Counted from the stretch's first letter, positions 17,049 to 26,625 are shown. The stretch: DNA of 48,846 bases from CAYONP01 sp964405335 (GCA_964405335.1 CAYONP010000038.1:1-48846); one strand, 5' to 3'. Notes: generated by a model not told the origin, from the sequence alone. Translations and numbers: made by a program.

Positions 17049-18803
17049 ATGATCAACGAGCACGACGACGTCGTCGGACCGCCGCCCGCCGGTGAGCCGG
17101 ACGCGGTGGAGCCGGCGGGGTCGTCCGCCCCGCTGCCCGAACCCGAGCCGACCGAGCCGCCCGCGCTGGACGAGCCGACGCCCGAACCCGTCCCGGCGAC
17201 GCCGCCGGCGGTCGAGACCGAGCCGACCGGCTTGCCCTCGATGGACGAGCTAATGGCCCAGTACGATGCCGCCGAGCCGCTGCAGGAGCTGCGCGAGGGC
17301 GAGGTGGTGATGGGCACCGTGGTCCAGATCGACGACCACGGGGCGATGATCGATGTCGGGACCAAGTCCGAGGGGATCATCACCAAGCCGGAGCTGGACC
17401 TGATCCGCGACGAGCTGCGCGTTGGCCAGCAGATCGAGGTCTGCGTCCTGCGGATCGAGGACGAGGATGGCCACCTGCGGGTGAGCAAGCGCTCGGCCGA
17501 CCGCGAGCGGGCGTGGGGCGATATCGTCGACAAGCAGGATTCGGGCGAGGTCCTCGAGGCGCCGGTGGTCGAGGCGGTCAAGGGCGGCCTGCTGGTCGAC
17601 CTCGGGCTCTACGGCCAGGGCTTCGTCCCGGCCAGTCATGTCAGTCTCGGCCGGCCGCGGAACCTCAACCGTTATGTCGGCCAGACGTTGCGGCTGCAGG
17701 TGATCGAGGTCGAGCGGAAGCGCAAACGGGTGGTCCTGAGCCACCGCAAGGTGCTCGAGGATGCGCGCGCGAGCGAGCGCGACGACACCGTCGCCTCGCT
17801 GCGCGAGGGGCAGGTCCGGCGCGGCGTGGTGCGGCGGATCACCGACTTCGGCGCGTTCGTCGACCTGGGCGGCCTGGACGGCCTGCTGCACGTCAGCGAA
17901 CTGAGCTGGACGCGCGTCGGCAGCCCGCACGACGAGCTGCGGGTGAACGACAGCGTCGAGGTCATGGTGCTCAAGCTCAACCTCGAGGAGGGGCGCATCT
18001 CGCTCGGCCGCCGGCAACTGCTGCACGACCCGTGGCGCGATGTGCCGAAACTCTACAGCGACGGACAGGCGGTCCGCGCGACCGTCGTCGATGTGCGCGA
18101 CGACCGGGCCCTGGTGCGGCTACCGATCGGCGTCGAGGGCGTGATCACCATCCCCGAGGAGTTGCGCGGAGCGGCCAACGGCCGCGAGGCGCCGGCGCCG
18201 GCGAGCGAGCCGGAGGCGAGCGACGAGGTCGAGGCGACCGAAGCCGAAGCGGCCGAGCCGGCGAGCGAGGCGGTCGAGGCGGTCGAGGCGATCGAGGCCG
18301 TCGAGCCGGTCGAGGCCGTCGAGCCGACCGAAGCGACCGAGCCGGCGGTCGAGCCGGTCGAGCCGGTCGAGCCGGAGGCGGTGGGCCCCAAGCCGTTGGC
18401 GCCCGGTGACGAGGTCGAGGTGCGGGTCGACGCCATCCGGATGAACGAGCGGGAGATTGACCTGGCGTTGGCCAGCACGCCGCGGGCGCGGGCGGCCGAG
18501 CCGGCGGTCGAACCGGGCGTGCCGGTGGCGCGCGGGCGGTACAGCGATCGCCGCGAGGAGGACGACTCGCGGACCGGCCGGCGCGAGCGGCGGACCGGCC
18601 GGCGCGAGCGGGATCGCGAGCGGGAGCGCGAACGGGATCGTGAGGAGGCGAGGCCGCCGGCGGAGACCACGGCGCCGCCGGCGCAGCGCACGCTGGGCGA
18701 CCTGATGGGCGACAAGCTGCGCAGTCTGATGGAGCAGGCGACGGGAGAGTCCGATCGCGAAGAGGACAATCCCGTGGCCGCCGAAGATCCGCCGGAGGAG
18801 TGA
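17049..18803 (+). CDS. S1-domain RNA-binding protein (30S ribosomal protein S1-like) with low-complexity insertions
   Basis: 584 aa. After an acidic Pro/Glu-rich N-terminus (1-70) come S1 OB-fold repeats at about 82-152, 164-236 and 252-322. The third is the most canonical (RITDFGAFVDLGGLDGLLHVSELS). A fourth starts at 337 (GQAVRATVVDVRDDRALVRLPIGVEGVI) and appears to resume only at about 450 (GDEVEVRVDAIRMNEREIDLAL). The gap between is an insert rich in Glu/Ala/Val/Pro, encoded by near-repetitive GTCGAG units at 18230-18380. Residues 497-536 are Arg/Glu-alternating and the C-terminus is acidic. Likely role: mRNA binding on the 30S subunit or general RNA binding. ATG 17049 is chosen because AGGA (17037-17040) lies 8 nt upstream; GTG 16962 and ATG 17010 are in frame but fall in the leader. 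A strong promoter lies at 16885-16913. Confidence 0.8.
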   Translation: MINEHDDVVGPPPAGEPDAVEPAGSSAPLPEPEPTEPPALDEPTPEPVPATPPAVETEPTGLPSMDELMAQYDAAEPLQELREGEVVMGTVVQIDDHGAMIDVGTKSEGIITKPELDLIRDELRVGQQIEVCVLRIEDEDGHLRVSKRSADRERAWGDIVDKQDSGEVLEAPVVEAVKGGLLVDLGLYGQGFVPASHVSLGRPRNLNRYVGQTLRLQVIEVERKRKRVVLSHRKVLEDARASERDDTVASLREGQVRRGVVRRITDFGAFVDLGGLDGLLHVSELSWTRVGSPHDELRVNDSVEVMVLKLNLEEGRISLGRRQLLHDPWRDVPKLYSDGQAVRATVVDVRDDRALVRLPIGVEGVITIPEELRGAANGREAPAPASEPEASDEVEATEAEAAEPASEAVEAVEAIEAVEPVEAVEPTEATEPAVEPVEPVEPEAVGPKPLAPGDEVEVRVDAIRMNEREIDLALASTPRARAAEPAVEPGVPVARGRYSDRREEDDSRTGRRERRTGRRERDRERERERDREEARPPAETTAPPAQRTLGDLMGDKLRSLMEQATGESDREEDNPVAAEDPPEE

Positions 18804-18808
18804 TCGCC

Positions 18809-18824
18809 GCGGTTGTCGAACCGC
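18809..18824 (+). other. Small hairpin after the S1-domain gene
   Basis: GCGGTT and AACCGC form a 6-bp stem around GTCG starting 6 nt after the S1 gene stop. No T-tract follows, so it is at best a weak terminator. The rest of 18825-18927 shows nothing I can name. Confidence 0.25.
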
Positions 18825-18927
18825 CTGACGGCGCGGGCGGGAAACCGCTGACGCAACGGCGGGCGAGCGGTGTCTAAGGCCGACGGGGCACGGCTCGCGA
18901 TGCGCGCGAGATTTCGCCCGAAAGGCG

Positions 18928-18956
18928 TTTGAATGGGCCCGCGAGTCGGGAATATG
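18928..18956 (+). promoter_or_regulatory. Weak candidate promoter for the secreted-protein operon
   Basis: TTTGAA (18928-18933) and AATATG (18951-18956) are separated by 17 bp. The -10 is a poor match, but this is the only AT-rich pair in the 314-bp gap before 19118. A start here would give a leader of about 155 nt containing the structured segment at 18982-19091. Confidence 0.3.
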
Positions 18957-18981
18957 TGTTTGAGACGGTCGACAAGCTCCC

Positions 18982-19091
18982 CGTCGGAGGTCGCCGCGCA
19001 GCGCGCGGAAACCCGGTCGGCTCCCCTCGTGGCCGGGTGGGTCCTCCGACGCCGACACGTTCACGCCCCTTGGCTGCCACTTGCCGTGGCA
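18982..19091 (+). promoter_or_regulatory. Potential structured 5' leader RNA (three-way junction plus hairpin)
   Basis: CGTCGGAGG (18982-18990) is perfectly complementary to CCTCCGACG (19043-19051). The enclosed segment folds into two hairpins: CCGCGC/GCGCGG at 18994-18999 and 19003-19008 with loop AGC, and CCCGGTC/GGCCGGG at 19012-19018 and 19031-19037 (one G-U pair). A further hairpin TGCCAC/GTGGCA lies at 19075-19080 and 19086-19091, followed by the Shine-Dalgarno GGAG (19107-19110) and the ATG at 19118. I recognise no known riboswitch motif. GC-rich sequence folds easily, so function needs covariation support. Confidence 0.35.
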
Positions 19092-19117
19092 ACTGATGCT
19101 GGTCATGGAGTCGGGTC

Positions 19118-22100
19118 ATGCGCGTGACGAGTGTTTGCCGACCGATCGCCGTGCTGCTCGCCTGCTGCCTCGCCGCGCCGGCACACGAGTTCGTCGGCCC
19201 CGATGGGCCGCCCGCCTGGCGCGCCGCCCTGGCCGGGGCGACCGGCCGGCAGACGACGCCGCCGACGATTCAGAAGAACATCACCCAGACGCCCGGCGCC
19301 GACGAGCGCGACGCTTCGTGGTCGGCCAGCGGCAACCTGATCGCCTTTGCCAGCAACCGCAACGGCGACTTCGACATCTTCATCAGCCGCACCGACGGCT
19401 CGCACCCCGACAGCGGCGCGGCGCTGACGCCGAAGCTGATCAGCGGCCTGCCCGGCGACGAGCGGTTCCCCGCCTGGAGCCCCGGCGGCACCGAGCTGGC
19501 CTACGTGCGCGGGTCGAACATCTTCATCCGCAACCTGCAGACGGGGATCGAGTCGCAGGTCAACACCGACGCGGGGCAGACCATCGACGTCGGTCAGCCG
19601 ACCGGGCTGGTGTTCAGCTTCGGCGGCACGCGGCTGGCCTTCTCCTCGCGGATCGGCACCGACACGGCGCCGAACATCTACTGGATCTCGCTTGATCCGA
19701 ACAACCGCGTGCTGGTCAAGATCACCGACACGACCAGCAGCGACGTGGCGCCGGCCTGGTTCCCGCAGAACAACTCGCTGCTCTTTGCCAGCAACCGCAA
19801 CGGCGACTTCGACATTTTCCAGGTCGACCAGATCCCCGGCCCCGGCGCGCCGCCGGTGCCCGAGGGCCAGCACCGGCAGGTGATCGGCGATCCGGGGAAC
19901 CAGACCGAGCCGGCCTGGGTCAACGCGGGGGGTATTCCCGACCCGCAGTTCAACCAGCCGTTCCACTTGCTCTATGCCGACGACCAGGACAGCGGCGGGC
20001 TGCACTTCGACATCAAGGTCGCCGACGGCCTCGGGCCGGGCGAACTGGTGCCCACCCCAAGCAACGTCACGGTCTTCGCCGACGGCGGGCCGAACGCCGG
20101 GATCCAGACCGATCCGTTCGCCAATCCGGTGCAGCAGCCGTCGAACAACCTGTGCGTCTTCAGCGGCAATCAGACCGGTGCGTTCGATCTCTTCACCATC
20201 GAGGTCTTCGACGGCTCGCCGCCGATTCTCGCCGGCATCGATCCCGAGGACGGCAACTTCAAGCCGCTGGTGCCGACGGTCACGCCGAAGCAGACCTTCG
20301 CTAACTCGCAGGTCACCATCCGGGCGCCGCTGTTCGACGCCGGCAGCGGCGTGGCCGAGGCCTACGCGCTGATCCACTTGGCCGATGAGCCGGTCTTCCA
20401 GCGCACCTCGGTGGTCGCCGGTCATACCGACGCGGGCGTGATCGGCGGCGGCGGCTCGGGCGGCTTCGTCACCGCCGGAACGACCAACATCGAGTTCGAC
20501 CACATGTTTCTCGATGGTCCCGCCTCGGCCGGCGGGGCCATCGTGCGGCGCAACCCGACGCAGGTCGCGGCGAACCGCGCGGGGCTGATCGCGTTCGCCC
20601 GCAACAACGGCATTCCGCTCGCCGACGCCGACGGCGACGGGGTCTGGGAGGCGACCTGGATCACGCCCAGCGAGGGGCACGACTTCTACGTCGACATCGT
20701 CGCCTTCGACGGCCGCGGCAACGTGCCGGTGGACACCAACCTGGGGGTCAACAACCGGCCGGGCGGGGGTGACAACCCGCTGGCGCGGTTGCAGCAGGGC
20801 TTCGCCGTGCCGTTCTATGCGCTTGGCTACGACCGGGTGACCGGCTTCACCACCAAGCAGCTCGACCTGACCCGCAAGGTGCTGGTGGTCAGCGATTATG
20901 CCGGCGGGCAGAAGTTCCAGGTGGCCGACTTCGCCGGCGCCGAGCAGACCACCCTGGCGCGCTTCTGGCCGGCGGCGATTCCGATCGAGCACTACTACTT
21001 CAACAGCGACGACAACCTGCTCCACTCGCCGACCGACATGCCGCAGTTCTACCTCGGTGGCGGCAGCCCGCCGACGGTCCACCTGCTGGCCAACCAGTAC
21101 CTGCCGGGGATCTGGCCGTTCAACCCCGGCGCGCCGACGCCGCCCGACTTCTCGGGCAACCCGGCGATGCTCGAGAGCGCGCTGAACCTGTTCGGCGGCC
21201 CGGTGGCGCAAGACCTGCCGGCGATCTGGCGGGTGCTCTGCCGCGGGCCGGTCGACTCCTCGACCTACAACGCCTACGCGCCGGTCGGTCTGACCCAGAC
21301 GGCGGGTAATCCGCTGCCGGCTCAGGACGGCGACCGGATGATCGTCTGGCTCAGCCCCTACTCGGGCGACCTCTTCGTCGGCCCGGGCACGCTGCTCGAC
21401 GCCGACGTGCAGAGCGCCTTGACGGTCTTCGCCGCCAGCGGCGGGCGGCTCTTCGTCACCGGCCAGGACATCGCCTGGGCGCTGACCAAGAACGGCACCC
21501 AGTCGTCGGGCTTTCTGCGCGACACGCTGCGCGCGACCTTCGTCAGCGACGCGCCGCCGGATGTGGCCGACGACGTCACGCCCGACGGCGCGCAGCGGCG
21601 GGTGATGACCCCGGGTCCGGGGGTGACCGGGATCGAGTCGCAGGTCTTCATGACCACCCAGAACCCGATCACCAACGACCTGTACACTGATTTCTACCGC
21701 TGGTTCAACCCGCAGGGCGAGTTCGGTCCGCCCGATGAGGATGTTAACATCATCCGCATCAACGGGCTGGGCGACCGGGTCGGGTTCGCCGGCACCGGCG
21801 CGCCGAACCAGTGGTTCATCGACGACGTGCAGGCGACCAACGGCGGCATCGTCGCGCTGAACTACGCCTCGGGTGGCGCGACGGCGATGATCCGCCACAT
21901 CGACGCGACCACCGGCGGGCGCATGGTCTTCGCCTGCTACGGCTTCGAGGCGCAGCGGAACAACTACCGGTTCATCTCCAACTACACCCCGAACACGAAC
22001 TGGGTGATCTGCCACGGTGACCGGCCGGAGTTGATGTCGAACATCTCCGAGTACCTGCGCACCGGCGGGCTGCTGGGCAAGGTGGTCGGGCCCGATGGCT

Positions 22101-24460
22101 CGACCCCGGCGCAGGGGATCACCGTCGAGGCGCGGCTGGGGCCGAACCCGAACGGTCCGGTCATGGCGACCACCACCACGCTGGCCGACGGCACCTACTT
22201 GCTGCGCGGTCTGTCGGTGGCCAACTACAGCGTCTATGTGGTCTCCAACGAGTTTACCGCCGACCACCGGCCTTACCAGCCGGTCTTCGGCGCGCAGGTC
22301 AGTCAGGACTCGGACCTGACCATCCGCCTGCTCCGCTTCGAGACCGGGACGATCTTCGGCACGGTGACCGAGACGGGCGGCGCGACGGTCTCCGGGGCGG
22401 CCATCACGGCGACGTTGCAGACCACCGGCAACAACCCGTTCGTGGCCACCACGGCGACCGACAACAACGGCATCTACTCGCTCGACGTGCCGGCCGGCAC
22501 CTACACCGTGACGGCCGAGGCGCAGGGCTTCGGCGCCGCCTCGCAGACCAACGTGGCGGTGATCGCCGGCGACCTGTTCCAGGTCGACCTGGTGTTGCAG
22601 CCGGCGCCGGGGACGATCCAGGGCAAGGTCAGCGGCGACAACGGCCGGTCCGTCTCCGGGGCGCGCGTGGCGCTGCTGCAGAACGGCGTGATCCTGGTCA
22701 CCACGCAGACCAACGCCAGCGGCGACTATTCGCTCGACGTGGCGCCCGGGACCTACCTGGTGCAGGTCTCGGCGGCCGGTTTCGAAACCGCCGAACAGGC
22801 CAACGTGGCGGTGGTCTCGGAGCAGATCACCGGTGGGATCGACTTCACCCTCACCGCGGTGCCGCCGGGCAGTCTGGTGGGGTTGATCACCATCCAGGGC
22901 GATCCCGACCCGGTCGGCGGGGCCGAGGTGCGGCTGCTGCTCGCCGGCACGGTGGTGCGCACGACCATCAGCGCGGCGACGACGACGACCGCCGACGGCG
23001 ACACCTACAACTTCCGCTTCGACGACGTGCCGGCGGGCACGTATGATGTCGAGGTCGACGCCTCGGGCTTCTCGGCCGCGACGCGGAGCGGGGTGGTGGT
23101 GGTCTCTGACGCGGTGACGACCGGCATCGACTTCGTGCTGCAGCCGCTGCACATCTTCGTCCAGGGCCTGTCGATGGTCTCGGCGCCGTTCGGCTATCAG
23201 GCCGTGGCGCCGGACATCCAGACCATTCTGGACGACGACAACAACCGCAACACGCGGCTGCCGATGGCGGCTTACAACACCGGGCAGGGCGCCTATGTGT
23301 TCTATCCGGAGCGGCCGGCCGACACGCTGCGGCTGGGCACCGGTTACTTCATGAAGTTGCGCCAGAACGTGCCGCTGACCATCGAAGGGACCCGCGCGCC
23401 GACCACCGGCAGTGGGTTCGACATCCCGCTCGGCGCCGGCTGGAACCTGATCGGACACGTCTACGAGTTCCCGGTCGATCTGTTCGCCTGCGAGGTGGTT
23501 TTCGGCGGTCAGGTGTTCACCATCCAGGATGCGGCGGCGCGCGGGATGATCAACGCGGCGCTGTTCACGCTCAACTTCAACGAGTACCAGCAGGTCTTCC
23601 GGCTCGATCCCTACACCGCCTACTGGATCCGCGCGTTCCAGGCGGTCAGCCTGCGGGTGCCGCCGGAGGCGCTGCGCTCGGTCAGCGAGGATCGCGCGGT
23701 GCGGCAGCAGCCGCAGCCGGGCGACTGGGCGGCGGAAGTGATCGCCACCAGCGCCGGCGGACTGACCGCGCGCGGGAGCTTCGGGGTGCGCGGCGGGTCG
23801 GCCGATCTGTACGACCCGGCCGATCGCGCGCAGCCGCCGCGGCCGCCGCTCGACGGTTACCTCGAGCTGAGCTTCCCGCACGACAATTGGGGCCGCTACT
23901 CCGGCCGCTACCGCGAGGACATGCGGTCGCAGGGTCGACAGCAGACCTGGGACCTGGAGGTCTCGAGCGACCGGGCCGAAGAGACGATCGAACTGACGTG
24001 GCCGGCGCTCGGCGCCAGCATGCCAGGCTCCCTGCGAGTGGTGCTCGAGGATCTCGAGACCGGCAGGCAGCGCTCCCTGCGTCATCTCTCCAGCTACCGC
24101 TACACCACCGGTCGGGCCGGCACGAGCCGGCGCTTCCGGATCACCGTCGAGCCGCTTGACGGGGGATTGCAGATCGCCGCGGCGAACTACTCACCCAGTC
24201 GGGCGGGCGGCGGTAGCCTGACCTTCACCCTGACCGCGGCGGCCGCGGTCGAGGTGACGGTCCAGGGGGTCGGCGGGACGACCGTGCGGCAACTGGCGCA
24301 ACAGCGCCAGTATGCCGGCGGGACGCACACCATCGCTTGGGACGGGCGTGACCGGGAGGGTCGGCCGGTTCCGGGCGGAACGTATCGAATCGTGCTCGTC
24401 GGTGTCAATGAGATCGGCGAACAGGTGCGGGCGGTGCGGCTGATCCAGCATCGCCGCTGA
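19118..24460 (+). CDS. Giant exported multidomain protein: TolB-like propeller, CarboxypepD-reg repeats, shared C-terminal module, FlgD-type Ig
   Basis: 1780 aa with a signal peptide (1-22). Residues 50-270 contain TolB/PD40-like propeller blades (DERDASWSASGNLIAFASNRNGDFDIF; the ASNRNGDFDIF motif recurs in the fourth blade). The middle (about 600-960) has a Rossmann/GATase-like stretch (GGRLFVTGQDIAWAL...FLRDTL). Four carboxypeptidase-regulatory-like beta-sandwiches lie at about 984-1080, 1085-1165, 1166-1245 and 1248-1345. The C-terminal part has a module from about 1352 (GLSMVSAPFGY...GWNLIGHVYEF...PYTAYWIRA), a second from about 1535 (DWAAEVIATSAGG...HDNWGRYSGRYREDMR...VLEDLETGRQRSL), and a terminal FlgD-type Ig (about 1690-1780, WDGRDREGRPVPGGTYRIVL). 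The same C-terminal order occurs in the proteins at 26649 and 29684. GGAG 7 nt upstream supports ATG 19118. It is probably a surface-exposed or secreted protein and heads the operon to 38899. Confidence 0.75.
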   Translation: MRVTSVCRPIAVLLACCLAAPAHEFVGPDGPPAWRAALAGATGRQTTPPTIQKNITQTPGADERDASWSASGNLIAFASNRNGDFDIFISRTDGSHPDSGAALTPKLISGLPGDERFPAWSPGGTELAYVRGSNIFIRNLQTGIESQVNTDAGQTIDVGQPTGLVFSFGGTRLAFSSRIGTDTAPNIYWISLDPNNRVLVKITDTTSSDVAPAWFPQNNSLLFASNRNGDFDIFQVDQIPGPGAPPVPEGQHRQVIGDPGNQTEPAWVNAGGIPDPQFNQPFHLLYADDQDSGGLHFDIKVADGLGPGELVPTPSNVTVFADGGPNAGIQTDPFANPVQQPSNNLCVFSGNQTGAFDLFTIEVFDGSPPILAGIDPEDGNFKPLVPTVTPKQTFANSQVTIRAPLFDAGSGVAEAYALIHLADEPVFQRTSVVAGHTDAGVIGGGGSGGFVTAGTTNIEFDHMFLDGPASAGGAIVRRNPTQVAANRAGLIAFARNNGIPLADADGDGVWEATWITPSEGHDFYVDIVAFDGRGNVPVDTNLGVNNRPGGGDNPLARLQQGFAVPFYALGYDRVTGFTTKQLDLTRKVLVVSDYAGGQKFQVADFAGAEQTTLARFWPAAIPIEHYYFNSDDNLLHSPTDMPQFYLGGGSPPTVHLLANQYLPGIWPFNPGAPTPPDFSGNPAMLESALNLFGGPVAQDLPAIWRVLCRGPVDSSTYNAYAPVGLTQTAGNPLPAQDGDRMIVWLSPYSGDLFVGPGTLLDADVQSALTVFAASGGRLFVTGQDIAWALTKNGTQSSGFLRDTLRATFVSDAPPDVADDVTPDGAQRRVMTPGPGVTGIESQVFMTTQNPITNDLYTDFYRWFNPQGEFGPPDEDVNIIRINGLGDRVGFAGTGAPNQWFIDDVQATNGGIVALNYASGGATAMIRHIDATTGGRMVFACYGFEAQRNNYRFISNYTPNTNWVICHGDRPELMSNISEYLRTGGLLGKVVGPDGSTPAQGITVEARLGPNPNGPVMATTTTLADGTYLLRGLSVANYSVYVVSNEFTADHRPYQPVFGAQVSQDSDLTIRLLRFETGTIFGTVTETGGATVSGAAITATLQTTGNNPFVATTATDNNGIYSLDVPAGTYTVTAEAQGFGAASQTNVAVIAGDLFQVDLVLQPAPGTIQGKVSGDNGRSVSGARVALLQNGVILVTTQTNASGDYSLDVAPGTYLVQVSAAGFETAEQANVAVVSEQITGGIDFTLTAVPPGSLVGLITIQGDPDPVGGAEVRLLLAGTVVRTTISAATTTTADGDTYNFRFDDVPAGTYDVEVDASGFSAATRSGVVVVSDAVTTGIDFVLQPLHIFVQGLSMVSAPFGYQAVAPDIQTILDDDNNRNTRLPMAAYNTGQGAYVFYPERPADTLRLGTGYFMKLRQNVPLTIEGTRAPTTGSGFDIPLGAGWNLIGHVYEFPVDLFACEVVFGGQVFTIQDAAARGMINAALFTLNFNEYQQVFRLDPYTAYWIRAFQAVSLRVPPEALRSVSEDRAVRQQPQPGDWAAEVIATSAGGLTARGSFGVRGGSADLYDPADRAQPPRPPLDGYLELSFPHDNWGRYSGRYREDMRSQGRQQTWDLEVSSDRAEETIELTWPALGASMPGSLRVVLEDLETGRQRSLRHLSSYRYTTGRAGTSRRFRITVEPLDGGLQIAAANYSPSRAGGGSLTFTLTAAAAVEVTVQGVGGTTVRQLAQQRQYAGGTHTIAWDGRDREGRPVPGGTYRIVLVGVNEIGEQVRAVRLIQHRR

Positions 24461-24532
24461 TGCACACGGCCGACGAGCCGTGACAGACCGCTGCGGGAGC
24501 CGGGCGGTTATCCCGGAGGGGAGGCCTTGGAA

Positions 24533-26581
24533 GTGACACTGGCAAAGCGAGTTTGGCGACACCCCGGCAGTCGGGCGACGGCCTGGCTGGTGCTGAGCAG
24601 TCTGCTCGCGCTGACCTACGGCCCACAGCCGGTCTCGGCGCAGGAGATTGAGGCCCGGTCGGCGCTGATTCTGGACTTCCAGGATCCCGCCGGCGGCGGT
24701 CTGCTCGGCCGCGCGGCGACCTCGGCGCTGTACCTGGCGATGACCGCCAAGGGGTACAACGTGCGCTCGCGGTTCGAGGTCGAGGAGGCCGTGCTGCGCC
24801 TCGGCCTGCGCGAGCCGTTCGAGCCCGACGAGATCCGCAAGCTCTACCGCGAGCTCGACGCCGACATGATCGTCGCCGGGCGGGTCCTGCGGGTCGAGGA
24901 TCAGGCCGGACCGCCGGCCTGGGTCCATGTCGACCTGCAGATCGAAGTCTACGACGGCGAGACCGGCGACCTGGTCAACGGCTCGCTCAGCGAGGGCTTC
25001 GAGACCGCCGCCGGCGGTGGGCGGGCGCTGCTCGAAGAGCTGCGCAACCAGGCCATGGAGCGGGCCGTCGCCGCGGGGCTGGATCAGATCGAGCGCCGAA
25101 CGCAGATCACCGCCGCGGTGAACAACTTCCAGGCGCGGACCAACTCCGTGCTGCTCAACCGTGGCGGGCTCTACGGCGTGCGGGTCGGGATGCTGTTCGA
25201 CGTCTTCCGGCCGAAGGCCGATCCGGCCGATCCGGCGCGAGCGATCAAGGTCAAGGTCGGCCGCGTGCGGGTGACCGACGTGTCGACCGATGAGGCGACC
25301 GGCGAGGTGATCCAGTCGACCGAGGGCATTCGCGCCGGCGACGAGCTGCGCGAGGTCTTCGTCCTGCCGGCCTGGTCGCCGCCGCAGCTCGACGCGGCGG
25401 GGCAGGTGACCCGGCCGAGCCGGGTCGAGCGGGGCGGTAGTCCGACCGGCGCGATCATGGGCGTGCTGGGCGCCATCGGCGGCCTGGCGGCGATCGCCCT
25501 GCTGCTCTCGATGAACGAGAACACCAACCGGGACAGCCCGGTGGTCAACGCGGCGACGGGCGCCTATCTGCGCCAGGCGCAGCCGGGGGTGTTCCCCTCC
25601 ATCGTGGTCGAGTGGGGTGACCGGGACTTCAGCCCGCCGCGCAACTTCATCGGCGGCTATCTGGTCTACCGCGGTCAGGCGCCGGCCTTCGCGGCGGTCG
25701 AGGCGGACGCGATTGGCGCGGTCACCGGGACCACGCCGCGGACCTTCTCGGACGATCCGCTGTGGGTCGAGATCAACACGGTCATGCCGGTGCAGTACCT
25801 GCGCCGCGAGGGCGAGGATGTGGAGGATATCCGGACCGAGCTGGATATGACCATCATCCACCAGTCGCCGCAGCCGGGCCAGACCTACTTCTACAAGGTC
25901 CGGCGGGTCGGGCCGGCGGGGGTGCTGATCCCGCCCGATCTGATCATCAACGAGGGCGGCAACAGCGGCTTTGGCCGGAGTCGGGCGCGGGCGGCGCGGC
26001 TGCGCGGCATGGCGCGGGGCACTATCCTGCGCACCGGCTCGACCATCGTGCGGGCCGAGCTACGCGACCCGCGGCCGGCGCGGCGGCAGGTGCAGAACAT
26101 CCCGCCGGGACCGGACTTCGACCCGACGCTGAATCCGCAGAGCGACAACGATATCGATCCCGACGACGACATCGGCCTGTCCGACGCGTCGACGGGGATC
26201 GGGCCGGTGACTTACATCGTGCCGCCGGAACTGCTGGCGCCCGCGAACGCCAATCAGGCGCAGCGGGTGGACGACATCAACTTCCAGTGGCAGAACCAGT
26301 TCGGGGCGACGGAGTATGTGCTCCAGATCTCCGAGTCGGTCTCGTTCGGGGCGTTGACGTTCCAGAGCCAGCCGATCCAGACGACCGCGCCGACGCAGCA
26401 GTCGTTCCGCTACGACAGCACCAAGGCGGGGTTCGTCACCCTGGCGCCGAACACGACCTACTTCTGGCGGGTCGGGGCGCGCACGACGCTGAACAACCAG
26501 CGGGCACCGGAGCCGAATGGCTACGTGTTCAGCCCGATCTTCACGTTCAGCACCGCGGATCAGCCGCCGGCCGCGCCGTAG
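24533..26581 (+). CDS. Exported membrane protein with CsgG/TolB-N-like domain, transmembrane helix and Fn3-like region
   Basis: 682 aa. A signal peptide (about 1-37, ending VSAQ) precedes an alpha/beta domain (about 42-170; RSALILDFQDPAGGG...ELDADMIVAGRVLRVEDQ...LQIEVYDGETGDLV) that resembles the nucleotide-free CsgG/TolB-N class of envelope assembly domains. A hydrophobic helix follows at about 308-327 (IMGVLGAIGGLAAIALLLS), then Fn3-like beta domains (FIGGYLVYRGQ..., QTYFYKVRRVG, and a last one ending NTTYFWRVGARTT). GTG 24533 is preferred because GGGGAGG lies 8 nt upstream; TTG 24527 is too close to it. The protein at 32702 has the same order (signal, CsgG-like domain, GVxGAIG helix, Fn3), so the two are paralogous in architecture. 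It lies 72 nt after the giant propeller protein, in the same operon. Function unknown; an envelope assembly or anchoring role is inferred. Confidence 0.65.
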   Translation: MTLAKRVWRHPGSRATAWLVLSSLLALTYGPQPVSAQEIEARSALILDFQDPAGGGLLGRAATSALYLAMTAKGYNVRSRFEVEEAVLRLGLREPFEPDEIRKLYRELDADMIVAGRVLRVEDQAGPPAWVHVDLQIEVYDGETGDLVNGSLSEGFETAAGGGRALLEELRNQAMERAVAAGLDQIERRTQITAAVNNFQARTNSVLLNRGGLYGVRVGMLFDVFRPKADPADPARAIKVKVGRVRVTDVSTDEATGEVIQSTEGIRAGDELREVFVLPAWSPPQLDAAGQVTRPSRVERGGSPTGAIMGVLGAIGGLAAIALLLSMNENTNRDSPVVNAATGAYLRQAQPGVFPSIVVEWGDRDFSPPRNFIGGYLVYRGQAPAFAAVEADAIGAVTGTTPRTFSDDPLWVEINTVMPVQYLRREGEDVEDIRTELDMTIIHQSPQPGQTYFYKVRRVGPAGVLIPPDLIINEGGNSGFGRSRARAARLRGMARGTILRTGSTIVRAELRDPRPARRQVQNIPPGPDFDPTLNPQSDNDIDPDDDIGLSDASTGIGPVTYIVPPELLAPANANQAQRVDDINFQWQNQFGATEYVLQISESVSFGALTFQSQPIQTTAPTQQSFRYDSTKAGFVTLAPNTTYFWRVGARTTLNNQRAPEPNGYVFSPIFTFSTADQPPAAP

Positions 26582-26603
26582 CGGCACCGGATGACGCTCC
26601 GCC

Positions 26604-26625
26604 GGGGGCCGGGCAACCGGCCCCC
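26604..26625 (+). other. GNRA-tetraloop hairpin in the intergenic space
   Basis: GGGGGCCGG (26604-26612) pairs perfectly with CCGGCCCCC (26617-26625) around the GNRA loop GCAA. It sits in the 67-bp gap between two operon genes, 10 nt before the GAGGAG ribosome binding site at 26635-26640. There is no T-tract, so partial attenuation or an mRNA processing/stability element is more likely than full termination. Confidence 0.4.
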
